64,000 nt of DNA from Tropicimonas sp. IMCC6043 (GTDB taxonomy: Bacteria; Pseudomonadota; Alphaproteobacteria; Rhodobacterales; Rhodobacteraceae), in the NCBI RefSeq assembly GCF_004146235.1, contig NZ_SELO01000007.1:1-64000 (forward strand), given 5' to 3'. Within the stretch, counting starts at the first letter, position 1, and every line of letters begins with the position of its first letter. Below are positions 47,936 through 57,109 of the stretch, one piece after another. The notes under the pieces are model-generated. The model saw only the letters and a program-made list of their open reading frames with translations, was not told the DNA's origin and ran no database searches. The position numbers were made by a program, and so were the translations under genes.

Positions 47936-48799
47936 ATGCTGAACCCGCCCTATCGCCTCGATCTCCCGCGCGACCGCACCAGTTCGGTGATCTTCGCCTC
48001 GCCGCATAGCGGGCGCGATTACGGGCTGGATTTCCTGCGCCGTTCGATGCTGGACGAACACGCCATCCGCTCCTCCGAGGATGCCTTCGTGGACCGGCTC
48101 TTCGACGCCGCACCCGGGCTCGGCGCGCCACTGATCTCGGCGCTCGCGCCGCGCGCCTTCGTCGATCTCAACCGGTCCTGCGACGAGCTCGACCCGAGCG
48201 TGATCCGTGGCCTGCGCCCGGGTGCGCACAATCCGCGAATCTCCTCCGGCCTGGGCGTGATCCCGCGAGTCGTCGCCGGCGGGCGGGCAATCTATCGCGG
48301 TAAGATCGACCTGGCCGAGGCGCAGGCCCGGCTCGACCGCTATTGGCATCCCTATCACGACGCCTTGCGCGGTCTCGTGGGCGAGTCGCGGGCAAGCTTC
48401 GGCGAGGCGATCCTGATCGACTGTCATTCGATGCCGCATGAGGCGGTGCGCTCCATCGCGCCGAGGTCCTCCACCCGGCCGGAGGTGGTTCTGGGCGACA
48501 GGTTCGGCGCCGCTTGTGCGCCGGAGATCATGGACCGCGTCGAGGCGGCCTTTGCCGGCGTCGGCCTGAGGGTGACGCGCAACACGCCCTTCGCCGGGGC
48601 CTTCGTGGCACAGCAATACGGCCGGCCGGCGCATGGCCAGCATGTCGTGCAGGTCGAGATCGACCGTGCGCTTTACATGGACGAGGCGCGCATCCGCCCG
48701 AGCCAGCGTTTCTCGGATTTTCGCGCCACCCTGCGCGGCGTGATCGCAGACATCATCGAGATCGGCCGAACCGCCGCGCAGCCGCTGGCGGCGGAGTAG
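47936..48799 (+). CDS. N-formylglutamate amidohydrolase family protein
   Basis: The 287-residue zinc-dependent hydrolase removes formate from N-formylglutamate, the last step of one histidine-degradation route. Family motifs are FASPHSGRDY near residue 24, RAFVDLNRS and ILIDCHSMPH. Of three in-frame ATGs (47915, 47930, 47936), the last has ideal spacing from GGAGG at 47924-47928. No other hut genes are in the window, so the physiological substrate is uncertain. Confidence 0.9.
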   Translation: MLNPPYRLDLPRDRTSSVIFASPHSGRDYGLDFLRRSMLDEHAIRSSEDAFVDRLFDAAPGLGAPLISALAPRAFVDLNRSCDELDPSVIRGLRPGAHNPRISSGLGVIPRVVAGGRAIYRGKIDLAEAQARLDRYWHPYHDALRGLVGESRASFGEAILIDCHSMPHEAVRSIAPRSSTRPEVVLGDRFGAACAPEIMDRVEAAFAGVGLRVTRNTPFAGAFVAQQYGRPAHGQHVVQVEIDRALYMDEARIRPSQRFSDFRATLRGVIADIIEIGRTAAQPLAAE

Positions 48800-48847
48800 G
48801 GCGGTCGCCGACCAAGCATCCGGTTGCGCAGGTGACGGTCGGCCGTT

Positions 48848-49738
48848 TCAGGTATGAACCACCGGGGGGTGCGATTTCAGGCGCATCTCCCGCCACGCAA
48901 TGAAGCTCACGGCGGCCATGACGATCGCTCCGCCGAGAACCACCCAGCCGTCTATCGGCTCGCCGAAGGCCAGCGCGCCGAGCAGGCTGGCCCAGACGAG
49001 CTGGAGGAAGGTCGCCGGCTGGCTCACCGCCATCGGCGCCTCGCGGAAGGCAAGCGTCATCGCGAAATGCCCAGCGGTGGCGAAACAGGCGACAAGGAAG
49101 AGCCAGCCGAGTTGGACAGGAGCTGGCGGCACCCAGTCGGCAAGCGCGAAGGGGGAGAGGAAGAGCGTCACCATGATCGACATCATGGTGACGACGACGC
49201 CGGGCGATGCCTCGAAGGTCATCCGCTTGGCGATGAGATAGGCGGCGGAGAAACCGAAGGCGGCAAAGATCATCGCCACATGTCCGGTTTCGAGCGGCCG
49301 CAGCCCCGGCCGCAGGATGATCAGCGCGCCGACAAAGGCGAAGCCGATCGCGGCGAGACGACGGGCCGCAAGCGGCTCGCCGAGAAACAGCACGGCGCCG
49401 AGGGTGACGTAGATCGGGTTCATGTAGTTCATCGCCGTGACCTCGGCGAGCGAGATCCGGGTCATGGCGTAGAACCAGGCCATCACGGCCATCGCCTGCG
49501 CTGCGCCGCGCAAGGTGAAGAGCGTCCAGGCGCGCCTGGAGAGCCGCGTCCTGCGAAGTTCGGGCCAGACAGGCAGCAGCAGGACCAGCCCGAGGACATA
49601 GCGCAGGAAAGCGGATTCGGCGGGCGGGATGCCGGGGCCGAGATGCTTTACGGTCGCCTGCACGCCGACGAAGCAAACTCCGGTCACCAGCATCCAGAGG
49701 ACGGCCCTCAGGGGGCGATGTTCGGCGGCGGCGCTCAT
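48848..49738 (-). CDS. DMT-family (EamA) transporter
   Basis: The 296-residue protein has about ten hydrophobic segments arranged as two EamA repeats (AEVTAMNYMNPIYVTLGAVLFLGEPLA in the first, AVSQPATFLQLVWASLLGALAFGEPI in the second). It probably exports or imports a metabolite across the inner membrane. The start at MSAAAEHRPLRA is chosen over 49774. Same strand as and 46 bp from the LysE-like gene. Confidence 0.9.
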   Translation of the reverse strand: MSAAAEHRPLRAVLWMLVTGVCFVGVQATVKHLGPGIPPAESAFLRYVLGLVLLLPVWPELRRTRLSRRAWTLFTLRGAAQAMAVMAWFYAMTRISLAEVTAMNYMNPIYVTLGAVLFLGEPLAARRLAAIGFAFVGALIILRPGLRPLETGHVAMIFAAFGFSAAYLIAKRMTFEASPGVVVTMMSIMVTLFLSPFALADWVPPAPVQLGWLFLVACFATAGHFAMTLAFREAPMAVSQPATFLQLVWASLLGALAFGEPIDGWVVLGGAIVMAAVSFIAWREMRLKSHPPVVHT

Positions 49739-49784
49739 GCCGGCGACCTGACAGGATTCGCCGCGTCGCGGCAAGCGAAAGCGC

Positions 49785-50387
49785 TCAGCCCTGCATCAGC
49801 CCGGCAGCGATGGACCACATGACGAGGCCGATGGCGAGATCGAGCAGGCGCCAGGAAAGCGGGCGGGCAAATATGGGCTGCAAAAGGCGCGCGCCGTAAC
49901 CGAGCGCGAAGAAAAAGACGAAAGAGGCCGAGACGGCGCCGGTCGCAAAGGCGGATTCGTGGCCCGGAAAGCCGGCCGAGACCGAGCCGATCAGGGCCAG
50001 CGTGTCGAGATAGACATGCGGGTTGAGCCAGGTCAGCGCGAGCGTGGTGGCGAGCACCGCGCGCAGGCTCTGCGCGCCGCCGCCGCCCGCTTCGAGCGCC
50101 TCGCCGCCGCGCCACGCGTTGCGCAGGCTCAGCGCGCCATAAGCCAAGAGGAAGGCCGCGCCGCCCCACCGCATCAGTGGCACGAGGGCGGGGAGCCGGT
50201 CCGAAAGCGTCGAAAAGGCAAAAACGCCGGCCGTGATCAGCAGCGCGTCGGAGAGCGCGCAGGCCAGCACCACGGGGAGCACATGTTCCTCGCGGAGACC
50301 CTGCCGCAGCACGAAGGCGTTCTGCGCACCGATGGCGAGGATCAGGCTGAAGCCGAGCCCGAATCCCTGGATGAATGCCTCGCCCAT
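49785..50387 (-). CDS. LysE/ArgO-family amino-acid exporter
   Basis: The 200-residue protein has about six membrane segments and the LysE/ArgO signature near the N-terminus (GFSLILAIGAQNAFVLRQGL) and later TWLNPHVYLDTLALIGS. LysE and ArgO export lysine or arginine. No LysR-type regulator (ArgP/LysG) lies beside it, unlike the classical arrangement. Confidence 0.92.
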   Translation of the reverse strand: MGEAFIQGFGLGFSLILAIGAQNAFVLRQGLREEHVLPVVLACALSDALLITAGVFAFSTLSDRLPALVPLMRWGGAAFLLAYGALSLRNAWRGGEALEAGGGGAQSLRAVLATTLALTWLNPHVYLDTLALIGSVSAGFPGHESAFATGAVSASFVFFFALGYGARLLQPIFARPLSWRLLDLAIGLVMWSIAAGLMQG

Positions 50388-50570
50388 CTGCTCCCTCCGA
50401 AACCGAGGGAAAGCCCGTAGCCGGAGGCGGCGCGGAAGACAAACCTGTTTTCCCCGTCAAGCAACGGCATCCGCCAATCCGGAGACTGCCCAACCGAGGT
50501 CATGGCTGAAGTGGGTTCCGCGCGCGCCGCCGTCGCGCCCGGCAAACAAGTGCGACGATCTCGCAGCGCG

Positions 50571-51515
50571 TCAGGGCGTCGAAGGAACCAAACGGCGCCG
50601 CTCTTCCGCCGTTCGCGCGCGCCTGCGAACGCGAGTCTCTCGCTCACTCGCCGCCAGCATCCGCATCAACTGCTCCTGTGTCAGCGCCGACCGAAACTCC
50701 ACCCCGGCGACATTCGGCCCGGTCCATCGCACCCGGCTGTCGATCCAGATGTCCTTCCAGACAACCCGGATGGATTGCTTCGGCTCGAGCATGTGGCCGT
50801 CGACGAAGAAGAGCCGCGCGCCGCGCCGGCCAATATCGTTTGCCCGGCCGGGAAGACGCATGCCGAGGTGCTCGATCTCGATCGGCAGCCGGACGATATG
50901 ACGACGCGCCAGGTGGCGAGCGCGCGCCTCACGCCAGATCGCGTAGCCGATTCCGAACATGCTGAAAAACGCGGCGACCAGCAACAGGTCGACTGCGCGC
51001 CGAGACGTCGGAGATGCGATGTGCCGGCCGCGCGTCCCGTCCCGCAAGGCAATGTCTGCCTGGTGCATCAGAGATTCTCTGTCGATCCAGCTCTTGCAGT
51101 CGTTCTCGGCAAACCTTTTCTCCATATCGTCAAGCAGTTGCCGGCTCGCCGGCGCCGCATAGGCACGCAGCATGGCCGTGCGGCCCTCTTCGGCAAGGAT
51201 CCGATAGAGGCGCTGCCGGCTTCGGTAATAGGGTTTGACCCTGCCGGCGATCTCCGGGTACCACTTCGTGAATCGCGCGAAGCTGAACGTCAGTTTCATG
51301 CTCTCCGAGCGCGCGAGTTCCCTGGCCTGGGTTTCGTTCGGCGATGTCACAAGAGCGCCAAGGCTCCGCTCGGTTCCTCCGAGCCCGGTCAGGAAGCCGC
51401 AGAGCAGCGAATCCGCGGCTGCCTGACCCGGCGCCGGGCCGAACGCGAGCCAGAGACCCGCCAACATGGCCGCAAGCTGGCCCGCCCAGCCTGAAGGAGC
51501 GCGTCGCGTGAGCAT
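50571..51515 (-). CDS. PilZ-domain-like membrane protein with periplasmic N-terminal region
   Basis: The 314-residue protein has a signal/anchor segment (about 12-34, GQLAAMLAGLWLAFGP), a periplasmic region with two cysteines (LLCGF; NDCKSW), a transmembrane helix (about 178-195, VDLLLVAAFFSMFGIGYAI) and a cytoplasmic C-terminal part resembling PilZ: HIVRLPIEIEHLG, DIGRRGARLFFV and WTGPNVAGVEF. PilZ domains bind cyclic-di-GMP through RxxxR and DxSxxG motifs; here only DIGRRGARL is visible in place of the second motif, so ligand binding is doubtful. Transcribed after malonyl-CoA decarboxylase. Confidence 0.7.
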   Translation of the reverse strand: MLTRRAPSGWAGQLAAMLAGLWLAFGPAPGQAAADSLLCGFLTGLGGTERSLGALVTSPNETQARELARSESMKLTFSFARFTKWYPEIAGRVKPYYRSRQRLYRILAEEGRTAMLRAYAAPASRQLLDDMEKRFAENDCKSWIDRESLMHQADIALRDGTRGRHIASPTSRRAVDLLLVAAFFSMFGIGYAIWREARARHLARRHIVRLPIEIEHLGMRLPGRANDIGRRGARLFFVDGHMLEPKQSIRVVWKDIWIDSRVRWTGPNVAGVEFRSALTQEQLMRMLAASERETRVRRRARTAEERRRLVPSTP

Positions 51516-51589
51516 GGCCGATACTTGCGACCGAAGATCTAAAAATCTGATAACCAGCGCCGGCAATCTTCGCCGCTGCGGCGTGCGGG

Positions 51590-52879
51590 TCAGACCTCCT
51601 GCGGCTCCTGAGCGGAGGTCGGGTTGCCGCGCTCCGACCGCATCTTGCCGCGCACTGTCCGGCTCGCGGAGATCTTCTTCTCGCCGGTGAAGGCCTCGTG
51701 GTTCCGTTCGGTCTGCGCGAGGTCATAGAGGTAATTGACCATCATCCCGCTCGACTGAGCCATGCCGTTGGCACTGGTGTCGGCGCCGGCATGGACGTCC
51801 TGAACGATGGCTCCGTTGCCGAGATGGAAGCGGGCCACCGGATCGCGCGGGAACCCGTCCGGGCGACGTGCCTCGAGCAGGTAGCGCGCGGCGAGCGACT
51901 CGGCTTCCGCCGGCGTCGCCTCGCCCGCAAGCATCCGTGCCGCCCTCGCGTCGCCGTCCAGGGTCTTCAGCCAGTCGTTAAGCCCCGGGATCGGCGAAAG
52001 TGTGACGAAGGTGCTTAGGCCTGGCAGCTCCTGGCTCAGACCGGTGACGACCTGCTTGATCAGGAAGTTGCCGAAGGAAATGCCCCTGAGGCCCTTCTGG
52101 CAGTTGGAGATCGAATAGAAGACCGCCGTGTTGGCTTCCTCTGCGGGGAGTTCCTCGCGGTCCTCGGCGAGCAGCCCCTGGATCGATCGCGGTACGCCCT
52201 TGGTGAGCGCCACCTCGACGAAGATCAGCGGCTCGCCCGGCATGGCCGGGTGGAAAAAGGCGAAGCAGCGGCGGTCGCGCGGGTGGAGGCGGCGGCGCAG
52301 ATCGTCCCAGTCGTGGATCTCGTGCACCGCCTCATAGGCCACGACCTTCTCCAGCAGCGTTGCCGACGTGTGCCAGTCGATCTGCTCGATCCTCAGGAAT
52401 CCGCGATTGAACCAGCTGCGCAGCAGGTGGACGAGGTCCATGTCGGTGCGTTTCAGTTCCGGGTGTTCCCGGAGCATGCCAAGCAGGTCCACCCGGGCCG
52501 CAACCAGCGCCTCGGTAGCGCGGGGGGCTTCGTGCAGGCGCCGGAAAAGTTCCTGGCGGCGCGGCTCGGCGGCCTCGACGAGAGCGGCGAAGTTTTCTGT
52601 CGAGGGCGTCTCGGAATAGGCCTGAGCGAGGCCCGCGACCCGGGCCGCGTCGATATCGAGGCTGTCATTGAGAAAGGTGAAGAAGGCGAGCTTCTGTTCG
52701 TCGTCCATCCCCTGGTATCGGCCGAGAATGGCGGCCGAGAGGCGCAGACCCGAGACCTCGCCGCCGCTCGACAGCAGTGCCGTGCAAAGGTCCGCCATCG
52801 AGCGCCTGTCGCCACCGCCAAGCGGCCAGCGACCGTAGAGCGATGAGAGCAGATCTCCCAGAATACGTGTGCGTGCCAT
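51590..52879 (-). CDS. Malonyl-CoA decarboxylase
   Basis: The 429-residue protein matches the MCD family, which converts malonyl-CoA to acetyl-CoA. The N-terminal helical domain (residues about 1-150) is followed by the acetyltransferase-like catalytic domain with RCFAFFHPAMPGEPLIFVEVALT, NTAVFYSISNCQKGLRGISFGNFLIKQV, and the His/Tyr-containing DPVARFHLGNGAIVQDVHAGAD region, ending MVNYLYDL. In alphaproteobacteria MCD often serves malonate use; no malonate transporter is adjacent here. Confidence 0.93.
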   Translation of the reverse strand: MARTRILGDLLSSLYGRWPLGGGDRRSMADLCTALLSSGGEVSGLRLSAAILGRYQGMDDEQKLAFFTFLNDSLDIDAARVAGLAQAYSETPSTENFAALVEAAEPRRQELFRRLHEAPRATEALVAARVDLLGMLREHPELKRTDMDLVHLLRSWFNRGFLRIEQIDWHTSATLLEKVVAYEAVHEIHDWDDLRRRLHPRDRRCFAFFHPAMPGEPLIFVEVALTKGVPRSIQGLLAEDREELPAEEANTAVFYSISNCQKGLRGISFGNFLIKQVVTGLSQELPGLSTFVTLSPIPGLNDWLKTLDGDARAARMLAGEATPAEAESLAARYLLEARRPDGFPRDPVARFHLGNGAIVQDVHAGADTSANGMAQSSGMMVNYLYDLAQTERNHEAFTGEKKISASRTVRGKMRSERGNPTSAQEPQEV

Positions 52880-53028
52880 ATGCGACTCCCCTGTGCCGGC
52901 ATCGGGCCGGCCTCGCGTGGGAGTCTACGCTTCGACCGGCCGGGCGAAACCCCGGCCGGTCAACTTTTCCGCAGATCCGCCATGCGTCCGGCGCCACTCG
53001 CGACTGGCACGGCGGCGCGCCGTCGGCG

Positions 53029-54666
53029 TCAGAACACGTCGCGGCCGTGGAACCGGATGATGAAGCTGTCAGCCGTGCCCGAGCGGTTCTCGACGTGGAG
53101 CTTGCCGCCCGAGATCCCCGCCGAGATCTTGCCATCCGTGCCGGTGATGCCTGTCAGCACTGCGTCCCGGCGTTCAAACTGGCTTCCGACATCGGCTCGC
53201 GGTGCGCTCCCGCTTGTCGAATAGGACAGTGCGCCGTGGCGGTATCGGGCCTCGCTGCGCGGGATGATCTCGACGATCCCGCCTGCATTCGGCAGGTCGA
53301 ACGTGGCGGCTGTGTCATCCAGGAGATAGACCCAGCTCGTGTTCCAGGCGGTCCCGTTATGGACGCAGCGGCCAACGAACTCGACATGGTCGCAGATCAC
53401 CGTGAGATTCGGGTCCGTGGTGATCAGGTCGCGCTGGATGTAGCTGAGCGGCTGCGTGCAGCGTTTCACGATGCCGACCGCCGCCGGATCGATGTCGAGC
53501 GGCGCCTGCATGGCGCTCAGATTGCCCTCGATCGTGCAATAGGCCGCATTGGCTGTGAACTGAGCCAGGACCCCGCCGGCCGTCGGATGGTCTACCCTGG
53601 GTTCGATCAGGCGGCATTGCGACGCCCGGTCGAAGATAAAGGCCGTCGCGCTGCGGCTCAGGATCACCCGGTGATTCCGGATCGTGATGCCGGCCATCGG
53701 ATAGGTGTCGCCGGTGATCTTGACCGCCGTGTCATCCTCGGTGAGGCAGTTTTCGATCAGCCCGCCTTCGATACCGGCGGCCGTGGTGTTGTTGACGAGG
53801 ATACCGATTCCGGTCCCGTCGCCGCGGTGGACGTTGTATTGCCCGCCGTCGATATGGAAGTCGAAGATGCCGCGGAGCTCGACGCCCACGGTTGCGTTCG
53901 CCGCCGAGTCGCCCGAGGCAACGTGGCAATCCCGCAATACATGCTGCGAGCCGATGCCTTCGATCAGAAGTCCGGTGTCCTGGAAGGCCAGAACCACCAC
54001 ACCCTCGATCCGCGCGAAAAAGGATCCGTTGGCGAGGCGGATGCCGGTCGCGCCGCTGTCCATGCAGTCGACCAGAACATTGCGGATCTCCGTTCGCGTC
54101 GCGTTGTCGATTGTGAGGCCCGTGCCGGCTCCTCTGTGGATCAGGCCGAAATCAGAGAGCGCGAGGCCCTGGAAGGCCGTCGCTACGCCCGACCCGGGGT
54201 CGGTCGAGCGGATCGTCAGCAGATCGACGACGCTGCCGTCGGTCGCTTCGACCAATGCGCCGGCGGGTGCTTTCGCCTGTTCATCCGAGTAGCGGTGCCA
54301 GCCCGCGCCGGTCAGTTTCGCCAAGATGTCCGTCGCGACGACAGGGGCGACGACCGGGACCGCGCCGCTCAGCGTGACGCTCGGTCTGGCCATTGCATGG
54401 GTCAGTGCCGCTGTACCGGTGCCGAAGGCGTCGACCGGAAAGGTGCCCGTGCTGTCGGGAAGCACCGTCAGCCGGGCGCCGCCGGCCGTCGTCAGGTCCT
54501 CGCCGTTGTCGACGACCTCGTAGCCGAAGCCTTCGGCCAGCGTGCGGATCCGGTCGCCGGTGGCGAAGCTCTCGGTCGAAGCGAGGAGCGTCGGCAAGTC
54601 GTCGGGAAGCCGGGTGCTCAGCGCGGTGAAGGCTTCGTCCTTCACCAGGGTGAATTGGCGGGTCAT
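53029..54666 (-). CDS. Spike-like protein with right-handed parallel beta-helix; GTA head-spike candidate
   Basis: The 545-residue protein has no signal peptide. The N-terminal approximately 140 residues (MTRQFTLVKDEAFTALSTRLPDDLPTL...) look like an attachment domain. Residues about 150-430 show short repeating beta-strand rungs with Asn/Gly turns (TGLTIDNATRTEIRNVLVDCMDSGATGIRL, ...), the pectate-lyase-type beta-helix of phage tailspikes. A C-terminal beta-rich cap follows (IIPRSEARYRHGALSYS ... FIIRFHGRDVF). Absence of a leader argues for a phage- or GTA-particle component rather than a secreted enzyme. It follows an 85-residue gene with a 1-bp gap. The GTA GhsB identification is inference from architecture and memory of that system. 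Confidence 0.65.
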   Translation of the reverse strand: MTRQFTLVKDEAFTALSTRLPDDLPTLLASTESFATGDRIRTLAEGFGYEVVDNGEDLTTAGGARLTVLPDSTGTFPVDAFGTGTAALTHAMARPSVTLSGAVPVVAPVVATDILAKLTGAGWHRYSDEQAKAPAGALVEATDGSVVDLLTIRSTDPGSGVATAFQGLALSDFGLIHRGAGTGLTIDNATRTEIRNVLVDCMDSGATGIRLANGSFFARIEGVVVLAFQDTGLLIEGIGSQHVLRDCHVASGDSAANATVGVELRGIFDFHIDGGQYNVHRGDGTGIGILVNNTTAAGIEGGLIENCLTEDDTAVKITGDTYPMAGITIRNHRVILSRSATAFIFDRASQCRLIEPRVDHPTAGGVLAQFTANAAYCTIEGNLSAMQAPLDIDPAAVGIVKRCTQPLSYIQRDLITTDPNLTVICDHVEFVGRCVHNGTAWNTSWVYLLDDTAATFDLPNAGGIVEIIPRSEARYRHGALSYSTSGSAPRADVGSQFERRDAVLTGITGTDGKISAGISGGKLHVENRSGTADSFIIRFHGRDVF

Positions 54667-54667
54667 G

Positions 54668-54925
54668 TCAGTCTCCGAATTCGAGTGTGACGGCGAAAGT
54701 GGTCTCGCCGAGAACCGCAGCGTCTGTCGTCTCGAGGGCGAGCGCTGCGCCGAGGTCGCTGATCGTCAGCACCGTTCCGGCCTGGGCCGCAGCGTCGATC
54801 GATGTTAGCTGGCCATCCGCGCCGAGCAGGTAAAGAATCGTCTCTTCCCCTGTCGGGGCCGAGACCGGAAACGCCAGCGCCGCCGGGCGGACCGACGAGG
54901 TCAGGATCGGACGCAAGATGCTCAT
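54668..54925 (-). CDS. Small spike-module protein (possible spike base), unknown family
   Basis: The 85-residue protein starts MSILRPILTSSVRPAALAF and is beta-rich with GEETILYLLGADGQLTSID. No signal peptide or membrane segment. It is sandwiched between two other spike-module genes, 1 bp from the beta-helix gene, so probably co-expressed. GTA head-spike systems have a small base protein beside the fibre; this or the next gene could be that, though I cannot confirm homology. Confidence 0.6.
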   Translation of the reverse strand: MSILRPILTSSVRPAALAFPVSAPTGEETILYLLGADGQLTSIDAAAQAGTVLTISDLGAALALETTDAAVLGETTFAVTLEFGD

Positions 54926-55046
54926 GAAGCGGTTGCCTCTTTCTTGGTGGCGGTCTGGTCTGGTCGATGCGTGCCGACGGGCCGGAACGCGAAACCGGAT
55001 CGGTCTCCGGCGGCGACCGGGCACCTGGCTCGCGCGGCCGGGCGAC

Positions 55047-55304
55047 TCAGGCGATCTGCCAGGTCACCTGGTATTGCGCGTCGCCGGTCGCGACGAGGCG
55101 AATGGCCGGCATGTTGGCCACGTCGAGCTTGTGCACGCCGGCGACGGAGATCGTTTCGAAGGTTGCCCAGTTGCCCGCCGGATCGCGGTGCTGCAACTCG
55201 ACGCCGCCTGTGCCGGCCGCAACCTGCAACGTCGCCGGGCTGGCGTAGTGGGGGAAATCCTGTTCGTTTTCGGGGAAGATCTTCACGGAAGCGGTCCAGC
55301 TCAT
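55047..55304 (-). CDS. Second small spike-module protein, unknown family
   Basis: The 85-residue protein (MSWTASVKIFPENEQDFPHY ... RLVATGDAQYQVTWQIA) has alternating hydrophobic beta-strands and a GVELQHRDPAGNWATFETISV segment resembling a jelly-roll or beta-sandwich of particle-decoration proteins. No leader. It is the first gene of the three-gene run on the minus strand. Confidence 0.6.
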   Translation of the reverse strand: MSWTASVKIFPENEQDFPHYASPATLQVAAGTGGVELQHRDPAGNWATFETISVAGVHKLDVANMPAIRLVATGDAQYQVTWQIA

Positions 55305-55435
55305 ATTGGATGTCCTTGTCTGCCTGGTGGGACTCAACCGCGGCGGATACTACGTGAAGACCGACGCGCGTTGCGGTGAGCGACGGACCTGCGCACTCAG
55401 GATGAAGGATTTGGAAGGCCGGGCAGCGGCTTGTT

Positions 55436-57109
55436 TCAGGCGTGTCGGGCCCGCCTGTCGGAAACGACGCGCCCACCCTCGAGCGTGACGATCCGGTCCA
55501 CCGCGGCCAACGCCTGCGGCGTATGGGCGACGACGATCACGGTTCGGCCGGTGAAGACCTCACGCGCGCGTTCGAAGAATTCGGCCTCGCCGTCGATGTC
55601 GAACATCGCCGTCGCCTCGTCCAGGATCAGCAAGCCGGGATTGCAGATCAGCGCCCGCGCCAGCGCGATGCGTTGCCGTTGCCCGCCCGAAAGCCAGATA
55701 CCGTTCTCGCCCACCAGCGTGTCATAGCCCCGGTCCAGCGCGTCGATGAACCCGGCCGCCAGCGCTGCCTCCGCCGCCCGCCGGACTTGCGCTTGGGTCG
55801 CTCCCGGCGCGCCATAGGCAATGTTTTCGCGGATCGTTGCGTCGAGGAGCTGAACATCCTGCGGCACAACCGCAACTGACTGCCGCAGCGCTGCGAGATC
55901 CTGCGCCGATGTGGCGCGCCCGCCGACCCGCACCTCGCCGCGTTCCGGCATATGCAGCCCGGAGAGCAGCCGAACCACCGAGCTCTTGCCGGAGCCGTTC
56001 GGTCCGATCAGGCCGACATGCTCGCCGGGCTCGATCACCAGGTCGATGCTCGCAAGCGCCCAGCGATCCGGCCCGTAGCGGAACCAGACATCGTCGAACG
56101 CGACTGGAAGAGCTCCCGCCCGGCGCGTCTCCGCACGTCGCGACGCGCTGTGTTCGGGCGCTGGCTCCGCCTCCAGCTGCATCGCTTCGGCCAACCGCTG
56201 GAACGCGCCACGGGCGATGTTGAGCTGTCCCCAGGCGCGCGACAGACCCGCCAGCGGCCGCACGATCATGCCGGCATAGAGCAGCAGGCTGGTCCATTCC
56301 GCAGTGCTCAGCGCGAGCGCGTCGAGGCGGCTCTGCAGGACCACCACGACCAGAAGCAGCGCCATGCCTGTCAGGACCTGCACCGCCGGCTGAAGGATCT
56401 CGGCGGCGAGGTGAAGCCGGGTCGAGAGCACGCGCGCGCGCTCGACCTCGTTTTCGAACCGTTCGATTGCCTGCGGTTCGCGGGCAAAGCGCTTCATCGT
56501 CGGCACCATGGCGAGGCTCTCGTCGATGATCGAAATCACCCGTGCCTCCTGGTCCCGGTAGTCGCGCCCTAAGGGCCGGAGCCGCCGGGTCAGCAGCCGG
56601 AAGGTCGCGATCGCCACCGGCAGCGTCAGCAGCACTGGCGCAGCAAGAAGCGGATCGATCCGGATCATCAGCACGGCCGCGCCGATCAGGGTCACCAGCC
56701 GCGGCGCGGTCAGGGTGACGAAACCGGCGCTGAACTCGCCGAGGAAATCCACGTCCTGCCCCAGAAGCGCGACCGTGCTCCCGCGCGGATGGCTCTCGTG
56801 GAACGCCAAGGGCAGGCGGAGCACATGGCTGAAAGTCGCCCGCCTCAGGTCGACCAGCACGTCTGCGGTGACGCGCTGCGAGATCACCGAACTCGCTAGG
56901 GCAAGCAGGCTCTGCACGGCGATGGTCAGGAGCAATCCGAGCAGGAGGCCGACCGGCACTCCACTGGCGCGGTCAACCAGCGCTCCGGCGATCTGTCCGA
57001 GCGCCCAGGGGATGATCAGCGTCACCAGGCTGCCTGCGATCACCAGAAGGCTCGCGAACAGGATCTTCCAGAGCCTCGGTCGGAGCGCGGCAAGGAGCAG
57101 CTGCCTCAT
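55436..57109 (-). CDS. ABC exporter, fused membrane and ATPase domains
   Basis: The 557-residue protein has a six-helix MsbA-type membrane domain (about 10-290) and a C-terminal ATPase with Walker A GLIGPNGSGKSS, Q-loop VVPQDVQLLD, signature WLSGGQRQR and Walker B LLILDEATAMFD. It exports lipid, peptide or polysaccharide-like cargo as a homodimer. The start (MRQLLLAALRPRLWK) overlaps the upstream gene's stop by ATGA, so it is translationally coupled to the nucleotidyltransferase-like gene. No C39 peptidase domain is present. Confidence 0.92.
   Translation of the reverse strand: MRQLLLAALRPRLWKILFASLLVIAGSLVTLIIPWALGQIAGALVDRASGVPVGLLLGLLLTIAVQSLLALASSVISQRVTADVLVDLRRATFSHVLRLPLAFHESHPRGSTVALLGQDVDFLGEFSAGFVTLTAPRLVTLIGAAVLMIRIDPLLAAPVLLTLPVAIATFRLLTRRLRPLGRDYRDQEARVISIIDESLAMVPTMKRFAREPQAIERFENEVERARVLSTRLHLAAEILQPAVQVLTGMALLLVVVVLQSRLDALALSTAEWTSLLLYAGMIVRPLAGLSRAWGQLNIARGAFQRLAEAMQLEAEPAPEHSASRRAETRRAGALPVAFDDVWFRYGPDRWALASIDLVIEPGEHVGLIGPNGSGKSSVVRLLSGLHMPERGEVRVGGRATSAQDLAALRQSVAVVPQDVQLLDATIRENIAYGAPGATQAQVRRAAEAALAAGFIDALDRGYDTLVGENGIWLSGGQRQRIALARALICNPGLLILDEATAMFDIDGEAEFFERAREVFTGRTVIVVAHTPQALAAVDRIVTLEGGRVVSDRRARHA

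Noticed and set aside
50502..51494. Plus-strand open frame opposite the PilZ-like gene
   Set aside because: Antisense shadow without signal peptide, domain or ribosome-binding site.
53029..55304. Intact prophage
   Set aside because: No integrase, terminase, portal, capsid, tail or lysis genes flank the spike module; xerC at 7734 is the housekeeping recombinase.
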